Assembly: GCA_947631885.1 (NCBI GenBank)
Contig: CANRMZ010000083.1
Span: 1 to 5,585 of the forward strand
Source of the DNA: an uncultured Bacilli bacterium
GTDB taxonomy: Bacteria; Bacillota_I; Bacilli_A; RF39; UBA660
Direction of reading: 5' to 3'
DNA: 5,585 bases
Shown here piece after piece: positions 1-5,585 of this stretch (within the stretch, counting starts at the first letter, position 1; every line of letters begins with the position of its first letter). Position numbers and translations under genes: made by a program. Below the pieces are notes generated by a model. It ran no database searches and was not told where the DNA came from. It worked only from the letters and a program-made list of their open reading frames with translations.

Positions 1-67
1 CTCGCGACAGAAAACCCGTCCTACACCCTTAGCAGGGGCGCCTCTTCAGCCTCTTGAGTACTACTCC
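1..67 (-). tRNA. tRNA-Ser (anticodon GCU), 3' end cut by window edge
   Basis: This is a serine tRNA reading AGC/AGU codons. On the minus strand the 5' acceptor strand GGAGTAG (67..61) is followed by TA and a D arm with CTC/GAG stem and a GG-containing loop. The anticodon stem CGCCC/GGGTG closes the loop CTGCTAA; the anticodon GCT lies at 33..31. A long variable arm, typical of class II tRNAs, is visible as GACGG-GTTTT-CTGTC (20..6). The window ends at the start of the T arm, so the rest of the T arm, the 3' acceptor strand and any encoded CCA lie outside. AGT is a frequent serine codon in the neighbouring smc gene, which this tRNA would serve. Identity is near certain; only completeness cannot be judged. 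Confidence 0.95.
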
Positions 68-85
68 ATACCAAGCTACTAATTA

Positions 86-114
86 ATTTTACTAAATAGT
101 AGTCTTTTTGTCAA
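86..114 (-). promoter_or_regulatory. sigma-A-type promoter of tRNA-Ser
   Basis: On the minus strand, TTGACA (114..109) and TAAAAT (91..86) are separated by exactly 17 nt. The -35 box is a perfect match and the -10 box matches five of six consensus positions. Predicted transcription starts near 79, about 12 nt before the tRNA 5' end at 67. The -35 box contains the TGA stop codon (113..111) of the upstream lipoprotein gene. Confidence 0.8.
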
Positions 115-959
115 TCAGTTGTAATCTTTTTTAAATTTTCAATAAAGCTATTCATTTCATTAAAATAATCGCTATTGGAAATAGTAAGTGAATTAACAAT
201 AATTTTTTCAGCTTTATTTTTATCTACTAATTCTTTTACTAAATCAGTATCTTCATCAGTATCTAAAGTTAAAATATACTTATATTTAGAATTTTGAAAA
301 TTAGACTTTATCGTAGCTATTTTAGTATCTTTTAATTCTTCATCTAAAGCAATAACCTCAAAACCATATGATTCTAAAAATTTAAAAGTGCTATTAGCTA
401 CAACTATAGTGGCATTATTTTCTTTCGCGGTTTTACCAAGAGAATGAAGTGTTGCATCCATTAAAGAAATTCTTTCCTCAAAATCTTTATATTTGGCTTC
501 AATATTATCTATTGTAAGCTTATTATTTACTTTTTCCGCTAAACCATCTTTAATATTCTTGGCAAGCATTAAATAATTATTAGGGCTAAGCCAAAGTTCA
601 GTAATATCATTATTTAATTTTAAACCATTAGCAACATCCATAATATAAAGATCAGAATTTTCATTAATTAAATCCTTAGCAATTTCTTTTTCGCGTGTTA
701 AGCCATTATATATAAAGATATCGCCTTTAGCATAATTTTTTATTTGTTTAGTAGTAAGTTTATAACTATCTATATCGCAATCCGCAGGATAAATACTAGA
801 TATTTCAGCATTATCACCATATAATTCTTTAACTAAATAATTAACAGGATATACCGTAGTATATATTTGTGCTCCGTCAATTTCATCTTTTTTTATAGAG
901 CATCCTGTCATTATAAAGGATATTCCTAATATAATTATTAGGATACTAATTTTTTTCAA
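111..959 (-). CDS. ZnuA/TroA-fold substrate-binding lipoprotein with altered metal site
   Basis: This encodes a 282-residue lipoprotein of the cluster A-I (ZnuA/TroA/AdcA-like) solute-binding family, whose members deliver zinc or manganese to ABC transporters. I chose the TTG start at 959 because a full AAAGGAGG sits 6 nt upstream (973..966). An ATG at 1004 in the same frame would bury the signal peptide behind 15 residues. Residues 2-16 are a lysine-capped hydrophobic signal, and MTGC puts the lipidated cysteine at C20, so the mature protein is membrane-anchored outside the cell. Family landmarks include TTVYPVNYLVKEL (34-46), the ADLFIYNG-like KGDIFIYNG (78-86), WLSP (123-126) and a TFKFLESYGF segment (191-200). 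The usual metal ligands are replaced: by my alignment His-His-His-Asp becomes D64, E121, N189 and N256. The His-rich loop is missing, and H172 is the only histidine. The fold is fairly sure; metal binding and ligand are open. No permease or ATPase gene is visible nearby. Confidence 0.82.
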   Translation of the reverse strand: MKKISILIIILGISFIMTGCSIKKDEIDGAQIYTTVYPVNYLVKELYGDNAEISSIYPADCDIDSYKLTTKQIKNYAKGDIFIYNGLTREKEIAKDLINENSDLYIMDVANGLKLNNDITELWLSPNNYLMLAKNIKDGLAEKVNNKLTIDNIEAKYKDFEERISLMDATLHSLGKTAKENNATIVVANSTFKFLESYGFEVIALDEELKDTKIATIKSNFQNSKYKYILTLDTDEDTDLVKELVDKNKAEKIIVNSLTISNSDYFNEMNSFIENLKKITTD

Positions 960-1179
960 GTTTTTCCTCCTTTGGGGGTACAGGGTCGTATCCCACTTCG
1001 CCATAAGGATGGCACCTTTTTATTCTTTTTAAACCCATTTTAACACCTTTTACAGCACCATATTCATTAATAGCTTCAATCATATATTCACTACATGTTG
1101 GTACAAACCGACACATTTTATGACCCATAAAAGGAATAATTTGGTAGATTCTTATTAAGTAAATTAATAACTTTTTCAT
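946..1179 (-). CDS. yidD: Membrane protein insertion efficiency factor YidD
   Basis: YidD is a small inner-leaflet membrane-associated protein thought to help YidC insert membrane proteins. This 77-residue protein is of normal family length. It shows the family core: an amphipathic N-terminus (MKKLLIYLIRIYQ), then CRFVPTCSEY (23-32) with the conserved cysteines, the AINEYG segment, the KRIKRCHPYG motif (51-60) with a third cysteine, and the GYDPVP ending (63-68). I chose the ATG at 1179; a TTG at 1191 would add four residues but lies at or before the predicted transcript start near 1190. The ribosome site is weak (GGTGG only 2 nt from the ATG). The TAG stop (948..946) overlaps the downstream lipoprotein start by 14 nt. 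yidD is often found next to rpmH, rnpA and yidC; here it is paired with a lipoprotein gene instead. Family assignment is firm. Confidence 0.95.
   Translation of the reverse strand: MKKLLIYLIRIYQIIPFMGHKMCRFVPTCSEYMIEAINEYGAVKGVKMGLKRIKRCHPYGEVGYDPVPPKEEKLEKN
966..973 (-). promoter_or_regulatory. Shine-Dalgarno site of the lipoprotein gene
   Basis: AAAGGAGG on the minus strand (973..966) is a full match to the Bacillota ribosome site. It lies 6 nt before the TTG at 959 and decides that start over the upstream in-frame ATG at 1004. It lies inside the last codons of yidD, which favours translational coupling. Confidence 0.85.
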
Positions 1180-1196
1180 AACCACCAACAATGAAG

Positions 1197-1225
1197 ATTA
1201 TACTATATTTTAATTCATTTTACAA
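1197..1225 (-). promoter_or_regulatory. Promoter of yidD-lipoprotein operon
   Basis: On the minus strand, TTGTAA (1225..1220) and a perfect TATAAT (1202..1197) are spaced by 17 nt. The predicted transcript starts near 1190, leaving an 11-nt leader before the yidD ATG. No clear Zur/Fur-type inverted repeat is seen around it. The -35 box overlaps that of the divergent rnc promoter. Confidence 0.65.
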
Positions 1226-1247
1226 TTATATTGTCTTATGATATACT
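1219..1247 (+). promoter_or_regulatory. Promoter of rnc-smc
   Basis: TTTACA (1219..1224) and TATACT (1242..1247) are spaced by 17 nt, each matching five of six consensus positions. Transcription would start near 1254, about 24 nt before the rnc ATG. An overlapping TATGAT at 1237..1242 is an alternative -10 but gives a 12-nt spacer. Confidence 0.65.
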
Positions 1248-1266
1248 TAAGGAAGCTAATTAAGAT

Positions 1267-1273
1267 GGGTGAT
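1267..1273 (+). promoter_or_regulatory. Ribosome site that fixes the rnc start
   Basis: GGGTGAT pairs with the ATCACC part of the 16S rRNA 3' end and lies 4 nt before the ATG at 1278, the right register for this half of the anti-Shine-Dalgarno. It overlaps the alternative GTG at 1269, which therefore is unlikely to be the start. Confidence 0.6.
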
Positions 1274-1277
1274 ATTA

Positions 1278-1919
1278 ATGAATTTTTTAGAGAAATATGG
1301 GATAAAAATTAGCGATGAAAATTTACTGTTAACCGCCTTAACTCATTCTTCTTATGCTAACGAAAATAAATGTGAATCTTATGAAAGATTAGAGTTTTTA
1401 GGCGATGCTGTTTTACAAGTAATTATATCTGAATATCTTTATAAAACTACTTCATTAAAAGAAGGGAAAATGTCTAAGGAAAGAGCTAGTTATGTCTGTG
1501 AGGATGCTTTAGCATACTACGTAAAGAAAGTTGGCTATAATGATCTTATTAGGGTGGGAAATGGCTTACAAAACCATGTTAATGATACGATTATTGCGGA
1601 TACTTTCGAATCAGTTTTAGCGGTTATTTACCTTGAGTGTGGTCTTGATAAATGCAAAGACTATATTAATGAAGTTGTTATACCAGAGATTGAAAAAGAA
1701 GAAATATTCTTTAAGGATTATAAAACTTTACTTCAAGAATTTGTTCAAACAGATCGTAAATCAGTGGAATATGTTATTACTTCTGATAAGCCTCATATTC
1801 CTGAGTTTGCGGTTGATGTTAAAGTAGGAGACATCATTTTGGGTAGTGGTAAAGGCCGTAGCAAAAAAGAGGCTGAGCAAAAGGCTGCTGCTGATGCCCT
1901 AAAGAAATGTGCTAGGTAA
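1278..1919 (+). CDS. rnc: Ribonuclease III
   Basis: RNase III is a cytoplasmic Mg-dependent endonuclease that cuts double-stranded RNA, processing rRNA precursors and some mRNAs. The 213-residue protein has the catalytic domain (about 1-140) with the signature ERLEFLGDAVL (36-46), giving E36 and D43, and ADTFE (107-111), giving D108 and E111. These correspond to the four metal-binding acidic residues of the family, so it should be active. HSSYANE (23-29) is the usual conserved N-terminal segment. The double-stranded RNA-binding domain occupies about 146-213, with its GKGRSKKEAEQKAA stretch (191-204). It is slightly shorter than the typical roughly 230 residues, mainly at the N-terminus. I preferred ATG 1278 to GTG 1269 on ribosome-site spacing. 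smc follows after 3 nt, so the two are almost surely one operon, an arrangement common in Bacillota. Confidence 0.96.
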   Translation: MNFLEKYGIKISDENLLLTALTHSSYANENKCESYERLEFLGDAVLQVIISEYLYKTTSLKEGKMSKERASYVCEDALAYYVKKVGYNDLIRVGNGLQNHVNDTIIADTFESVLAVIYLECGLDKCKDYINEVVIPEIEKEEIFFKDYKTLLQEFVQTDRKSVEYVITSDKPHIPEFAVDVKVGDIILGSGKGRSKKEAEQKAAADALKKCAR

Positions 1920-1922
1920 ACT

Positions 1923-4829
1923 ATGTATATCAAAAGTATTAAAGCGCAAGGATTTAAATCATTTGCGGATAAATTAGAACTCGATTTTTCAAAGGGCATT
2001 AATGCTATTGTTGGGCCTAATGGTTCCGGTAAATCTAATGTTGTTGATGCTATATTATGGGTTTTAGGAGAACAAAGTATTAAAACTCTTCGTGGTGAAA
2101 GTGGCATGACTGATGTCATTTTCAGTGGCTCTAAAACTAGAGAAGAGGCTAAAAAAGCTAGTGTATCAATTTTATTTGATAACTCGGATCATACCCTTGC
2201 TACGGATTTATCTGAAGTAGAAATTAAAAGAGTAATATATAAAACAGGTGAAACAGAATATTATATAAATAATGCTCACGTAAGACTTAAAGATATAAGT
2301 GATTTACTTATTGATGTAACAAGTAAATTTAATATTATTTCTCAAGGTAATATTAACGCTTTAGTAGAAAATAAATCTAGTGAAAGAAGAATTTTATTTG
2401 AAAGTGCTGCCGGTGTTTTAAAATATAAGAAACGTAAAGGAGAAAGTTTAAGAAAGCTCGAAGGAACTAAAGAAAATCTTACAAGAGTAAATCTTATTAT
2501 TAAAGAGTTAGATACAACTTTAGAGCCTTTAGAAAAGCAAAAAGATGAAGCAATAAAATATCTTGATATTAAAAAGAATCTAGAATCAATTGAAATTGCC
2601 CTTATAACAAGCGATATAACGGATCTTACTAGTAAATATGATCAGTTAAAACAAGATAATACGATTCTGCAAAAGAAATTATCAGTTATGAATATTACCC
2701 ATCCGATGGGTATTGAAAAGATGAAACTTGAAAATATTAAACTCGAGGAAAATATCAATGATTTAAATAAAAAATTAATAGAACTTACTACGTCTTTATC
2801 ATCTCTTACTAGTGAAAAACAAATTACTTTAGAAAGAGCAAAATATGATTTAGACAAAGATACTATTAACACAAGTTTAGTCGCTTTAAAAGAAGAAAAA
2901 CTTAAACTTGATAAAGATATAGATGTCATTCAAAAAAAGCTTGAAGGTTTTAAAAATGATGTTATAGCTCTTAACAATAATAAAAATAATTTATCAGATG
3001 AAGCTATAAAATTAAAAGTTAAAATTACATCTGGCAATAATTTAGTTAATGATTATAATAAAAAAATATTCTCATTAGAAAATAAGATTAGATTAGAAAA
3101 GGAAAATATTGATAATAATTCCTATCTTCCTAGAAGTGTATCAAGTATAATTAATAATCCTAAATTAAAGGGTATTCATAACGTAATTGGTGCTTTATTA
3201 AAGACCGATAGTAAATATGATATTGCTATTTCTACCGCTTTAGGAGCTTCTTCTAACTTCTTAGTCGTTGACGATCAAAATAGTGCTAAAGAAGCTATTA
3301 ATTACCTTAAAGAAAATCATTTAGGAAGAGCTACTTTCTTTCCTATTAGTATCATTAAATCAAGATATCTTTCTAACGATATTATAGATGATATAAAGGG
3401 TGGGGAAGGCTTTATTGGCATAGCTTCCGATCTTGTTAAATATGATAAAAAATATAAAAATATTATTGAAAATCATTTAGGAAATGTTCTTGTAATTGAT
3501 AATATAGATAATATGTTTGCTCTTGCCAATAAACTAAATAATAGTTATAAAATGGTAACTCTAACGGGAGAAATTACATTCCCAGGTGGATCTATAGCAG
3601 GAGGCGAGACTTCAGGAAGTGGTAGGGCACTTCTTACTAAATTAAATAGTGAGTTAAAAGCTGCTCAAACCGAACTTGAAACAGCAAGTATTGCCCTTAC
3701 TAGTGATAATGAAAAATATACTAAGATAAATGATGACATTGAAGATATTAATCATAAGATAAGTGAAAAAAGATTTATGATATCTATGGAAGAAGAAAAT
3801 ATGGCATCATTAAGTAGCAAAGCAAGTGAAATTAATTCTAATATTTCAGGCCTTGAAGATGCTGATAATAACAAATTAAATGAATCTTTAGATAAACTTC
3901 TTGAACAAATTGCTAGTAAAGAAAAAGAAAAAGAAATGTGTCAAAATCAAATTAGTGAATATCAAAGTAAGAAATTTGATTTAACTAATGAAATTAATAC
4001 TTTAGAAAAACAAATGCATGATCAAAATGCTAGTTATAGAGAGATGGAAAATAAGATTAATGCTAATGAGATTGAAATTGGTAAATATGAAGTTAAAATC
4101 GACAATTTAATTACTTCTTTAGCATCTGATTATAGTTTAACTTATGAAAATGCTTTAGGAAAATATCAACTTACGATGGATCATGAAAAGGCTAGAACTA
4201 CTGTTAATAAGCTAAAAAGTGATTTAAAAGGGCTTGATAATGTCAATATTGGTAGTATAGCAGAATACGATAGACTAAAGAAAAGATACGATTTTTTAGA
4301 TAAACAAAGAAATGACCTTGAAACATCTTCCCAAGAACTTCTTGATATTATCAGTGAAATGGATCAAATTATGAAAGAAAAATTTAAAACCACATTTGAT
4401 AGCATAGCATCCGAGTTTTCTAAAGTATTTAGAGTTATGTTTAAAGGTGGTAATGGTCTTTTAAAACTTGATGATGAAACGGATCTTTTAAATACAGGAA
4501 TTAATATTTTAGCAGTTCCTCCGGGAAAGAAATTAAACTCGACAACCTTTTTATCAGGAGGGGAGAAGGCTTTAACCGCTATATGCTTGATATTTGCTAT
4601 TTTAAATGTTAAACCGGCCCCATTTATCGTTTTAGACGAAGCTGAAGCAGCTCTTGATGAAGAAAATGTCAGCATGTTTGGTGAGTATCTAAAAAATATG
4701 AAAGATACAAGCCAATTTATCTTGATTACGCACAAGAAGAAAATGATGGAATATGCTGATAACCTATATGGTATAACAATGCAAGAAAGTGGCGTATCTA
4801 CAAGAGTAAGTGTTAAGCTTGAAAATTAA
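1923..4829 (+). CDS. smc: Chromosome condensation ATPase SMC, short-armed
   Basis: SMC is the ATPase of the bacterial condensin complex with ScpA and ScpB; it extrudes DNA loops and helps segregate chromosomes. The 968 residues show, in order: the N-terminal head starting MYIKSIKAQGFKSFADK; Walker A GPNGSGKSN (31-39); Q-loop Q51; the AAGVLKYKKRK segment leaving the head (162-172); a descending coiled coil (about 172-415); the hinge (about 416-567) with the GGETSGSG motif at 560-567; an ascending coil (about 570-810); and the C-terminal head from about 770. The C-terminal head has the ABC signature LSGGEKA (877-883), Walker B FIVLDEAEAALD (901-912) and the ITHKKKMMEYAD H-loop segment. The end, LYGITMQESGVS, matches the family C-terminus, so the gene is complete. 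The family is usually near 1,180 residues; about 200 are absent from the coiled coils, on both arms. The start follows rnc by 3 nt with a weak AGGT site (1914..1917) spanning the rnc stop. Confidence 0.97.
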   Translation: MYIKSIKAQGFKSFADKLELDFSKGINAIVGPNGSGKSNVVDAILWVLGEQSIKTLRGESGMTDVIFSGSKTREEAKKASVSILFDNSDHTLATDLSEVEIKRVIYKTGETEYYINNAHVRLKDISDLLIDVTSKFNIISQGNINALVENKSSERRILFESAAGVLKYKKRKGESLRKLEGTKENLTRVNLIIKELDTTLEPLEKQKDEAIKYLDIKKNLESIEIALITSDITDLTSKYDQLKQDNTILQKKLSVMNITHPMGIEKMKLENIKLEENINDLNKKLIELTTSLSSLTSEKQITLERAKYDLDKDTINTSLVALKEEKLKLDKDIDVIQKKLEGFKNDVIALNNNKNNLSDEAIKLKVKITSGNNLVNDYNKKIFSLENKIRLEKENIDNNSYLPRSVSSIINNPKLKGIHNVIGALLKTDSKYDIAISTALGASSNFLVVDDQNSAKEAINYLKENHLGRATFFPISIIKSRYLSNDIIDDIKGGEGFIGIASDLVKYDKKYKNIIENHLGNVLVIDNIDNMFALANKLNNSYKMVTLTGEITFPGGSIAGGETSGSGRALLTKLNSELKAAQTELETASIALTSDNEKYTKINDDIEDINHKISEKRFMISMEEENMASLSSKASEINSNISGLEDADNNKLNESLDKLLEQIASKEKEKEMCQNQISEYQSKKFDLTNEINTLEKQMHDQNASYREMENKINANEIEIGKYEVKIDNLITSLASDYSLTYENALGKYQLTMDHEKARTTVNKLKSDLKGLDNVNIGSIAEYDRLKKRYDFLDKQRNDLETSSQELLDIISEMDQIMKEKFKTTFDSIASEFSKVFRVMFKGGNGLLKLDDETDLLNTGINILAVPPGKKLNSTTFLSGGEKALTAICLIFAILNVKPAPFIVLDEAEAALDEENVSMFGEYLKNMKDTSQFILITHKKKMMEYADNLYGITMQESGVSTRVSVKLEN

Positions 4830-4834
4830 TAAAT

Positions 4835-4857
4835 CGCTGAAAAAACAAGCGTTTTCA
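4835..4857 (+). terminator. Weak hairpin after smc, possible terminator
   Basis: Six nt after the smc stop, CGCT (4835..4838) can pair with AGCG (4848..4851), followed by TTTTC. A competing pairing is TGAAAA (4838..4843) with TTTTCA (4852..4857). Both stems are short and the T run is only four long, so this is at best a weak intrinsic terminator between smc and the next promoter. Confidence 0.2.
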
Positions 4858-4867
4858 TTAAAATTAA

Positions 4868-4896
4868 TTGACATAGAACTGTTAAGATTTTATAAT
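4868..4896 (+). promoter_or_regulatory. Consensus promoter of the helix-turn-helix gene
   Basis: TTGACA (4868..4873) and TATAAT (4891..4896) are both perfect consensus hexamers with a 17-nt spacer. Transcription would start near 4903, leaving a leader of about 22 nt. This makes the downstream gene its own transcription unit, strongly expressed unless repressed. No obvious operator palindrome is seen in the leader. Confidence 0.85.
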
Positions 4897-4925
4897 AAAA
4901 ATGTAAAGAAAGTAGTGTGAATTAA

Positions 4926-5585
4926 ATGGAATCATTAAACGTATTATTACAAGAATTAGGGGTTTCTAAAGTAAAGCTAGCAAAGTATCTAGGCGTTTCA
5001 AGACAAATGGTGTACAATTATTTAACTTTTGATAGTATTGATAAATGGCCTAAGGAAAAGAAAATATTACTTTTACAACTTCTTGGTATAGAAGAGGGGA
5101 CTGAAGAAGAGATTAAGTCTTTAAAGCCCACTACTGACTATCTAATGGAAGTCGAAAAGAGACTACATGCTAATATCAAGAAAGAAGATAGTATTGAAAA
5201 TAGTTTTGATTTATCTGATGTAGATAAAGATAGTAAGCTTCTTTTAGCAGATATCGTATATTTACTAAAGGGTAAATTAATCGAAGGTGGTTTCACTAAT
5301 ATAGCAACCATCAAGTATATTTACTATATGCTTCAATCAATTGATAATGTACCAGAAATTAAGTATATACTAGCTTATATAGCTAAAACTAATGGTTTCA
5401 TAGAACCTGATGAATTTGTTTATGATGAAGATCGTCAATTCATTTTCGAAGGTATCTTATATTCAGGACTTACTCTATATAACAATGGGGGAGCTTCTAA
5501 ATCAAAAGTAGCAGAATCAAGAAGAAGATTCATTGCAGAAATTGAACAAAAAAATGAAGAAAAATTAAGTCGTACCCAACAATTA
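4926..5585 (+). CDS. Helix-turn-helix protein of unknown function, 3' end cut
   Basis: An open frame starts at ATG 4926 and runs without a stop to the window edge, giving at least 220 residues. Residues about 4-33 form a Cro/XRE-like helix-turn-helix: LGVSKVKLAKYLGVSRQ holds the first two helices and SRQMVYNYL (25-33) looks like the recognition helix. DNA binding is therefore likely. After it come a short helix around KEKKILLLQLLG (43-54), an acidic linker (56-104) and a mostly helical region (105-180) containing DIVYLLKG and YIYYMLQSIDNV. A charged tail rich in Arg, Lys and Glu (191-220) follows. I do not recognise the region beyond about residue 60. The gene has its own consensus promoter but only a weak ribosome site (GTGTGA-like, 4915..4920). 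It occupies the place where ftsY often follows rnc-smc. It could be a transcription regulator or a nucleoid-related factor; the sequence does not decide. Confidence 0.85.
   Translation, partial: MESLNVLLQELGVSKVKLAKYLGVSRQMVYNYLTFDSIDKWPKEKKILLLQLLGIEEGTEEEIKSLKPTTDYLMEVEKRLHANIKKEDSIENSFDLSDVDKDSKLLLADIVYLLKGKLIEGGFTNIATIKYIYYMLQSIDNVPEIKYILAYIAKTNGFIEPDEFVYDEDRQFIFEGILYSGLTLYNNGGASKSKVAESRRRFIAEIEQKNEEKLSRTQQL

Noticed and set aside
960..1004. An in-frame ATG at 1004 that would lengthen the lipoprotein by 15 residues.
   Set aside because: It would overlap yidD by 59 nt, place a charged segment before the signal peptide and ignore the full AAAGGAGG that points to the TTG at 959.
1180..1191. 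A TTG start at 1191 for yidD, four codons upstream.
   Set aside because: It coincides with or precedes the predicted transcript start near 1190, and MKKLLIYLIR is the normal family N-terminus.
1269..1277. A GTG start at 1269 for rnc.
   Set aside because: The GTG lies within the GGGTGAT ribosome site that is properly spaced for the ATG at 1278.
1192..1277. A possible Zur/Fur operator controlling the metal-binding-like lipoprotein.
   Set aside because: I looked for a TGATAAT-type inverted repeat around both promoters and saw only AT-rich sequence explained by the promoter hexamers.
1633..2119. Open frames of 64 and 108 codons overlapping rnc and the start of smc in other frames.
   Set aside because: They lie wholly over well-recognised coding sequence and their translations resemble no family; they are shadows of rnc and smc.
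2642..2929. An antisense open frame of 95 codons inside smc, Ser/Phe-rich.
   Set aside because: Its composition is what the reverse of Lys/Glu/Leu-rich coiled-coil codons produces, and there is no ribosome site or family match.
4364..4735. An antisense open frame of 123 codons across the SMC C-terminal head.
   Set aside because: It is opposite the highly conserved signature and Walker B region, with no independent coding signal.

Overview
This is an AT-rich window with strong AAAGGAGG-type ribosome sites and near-consensus sigma-70/sigma-A promoters. The rnc-smc pair and a tRNA-Ser(GCU) of Bacillota type point to a low-GC Gram-positive bacterium, probably a small-genome member of the Bacilli; that placement is inference. 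The code looks standard: every tryptophan I see is TGG. One gene ends in TGA at 113..111, and reading that TGA as Trp would carry the protein into the neighbouring tRNA.

Left part, minus strand. A promoter at 1197..1225 drives yidD (946..1179), a small membrane-associated insertion factor. Its 3' end overlaps by 14 nt the start of a lipoprotein gene (111..959) of the ZnuA/TroA metal-binding fold. A consensus promoter whose -35 box contains the lipoprotein stop codon follows. It fires into a tRNA-Ser(GCU) gene that is cut by the left window edge (1..67).

Middle, plus strand. A divergent promoter (1219..1247) shares its -35 region with the yidD promoter. It serves rnc (RNase III, 1278..1919), followed 3 nt later by smc (1923..4829), the chromosome condensin ATPase. 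The SMC has both heads, the hinge and all ATPase motifs, but only 968 residues; both coiled-coil arms are short.

Right part, plus strand. ftsY, the usual Bacilli neighbour of rnc-smc, does not follow. Instead a perfect TTGACA-17-TATAAT promoter (4868..4896) drives an incomplete gene (4926 to the right edge). It encodes a protein with an N-terminal helix-turn-helix and a large region I do not recognise.

This is mostly a chromosomal housekeeping segment. No mobile element, CRISPR array or defence system is visible. The main oddities are the metal-binding-fold lipoprotein that has lost all its canonical metal ligands, the short-armed SMC, and the uncharacterised helix-turn-helix protein after smc.
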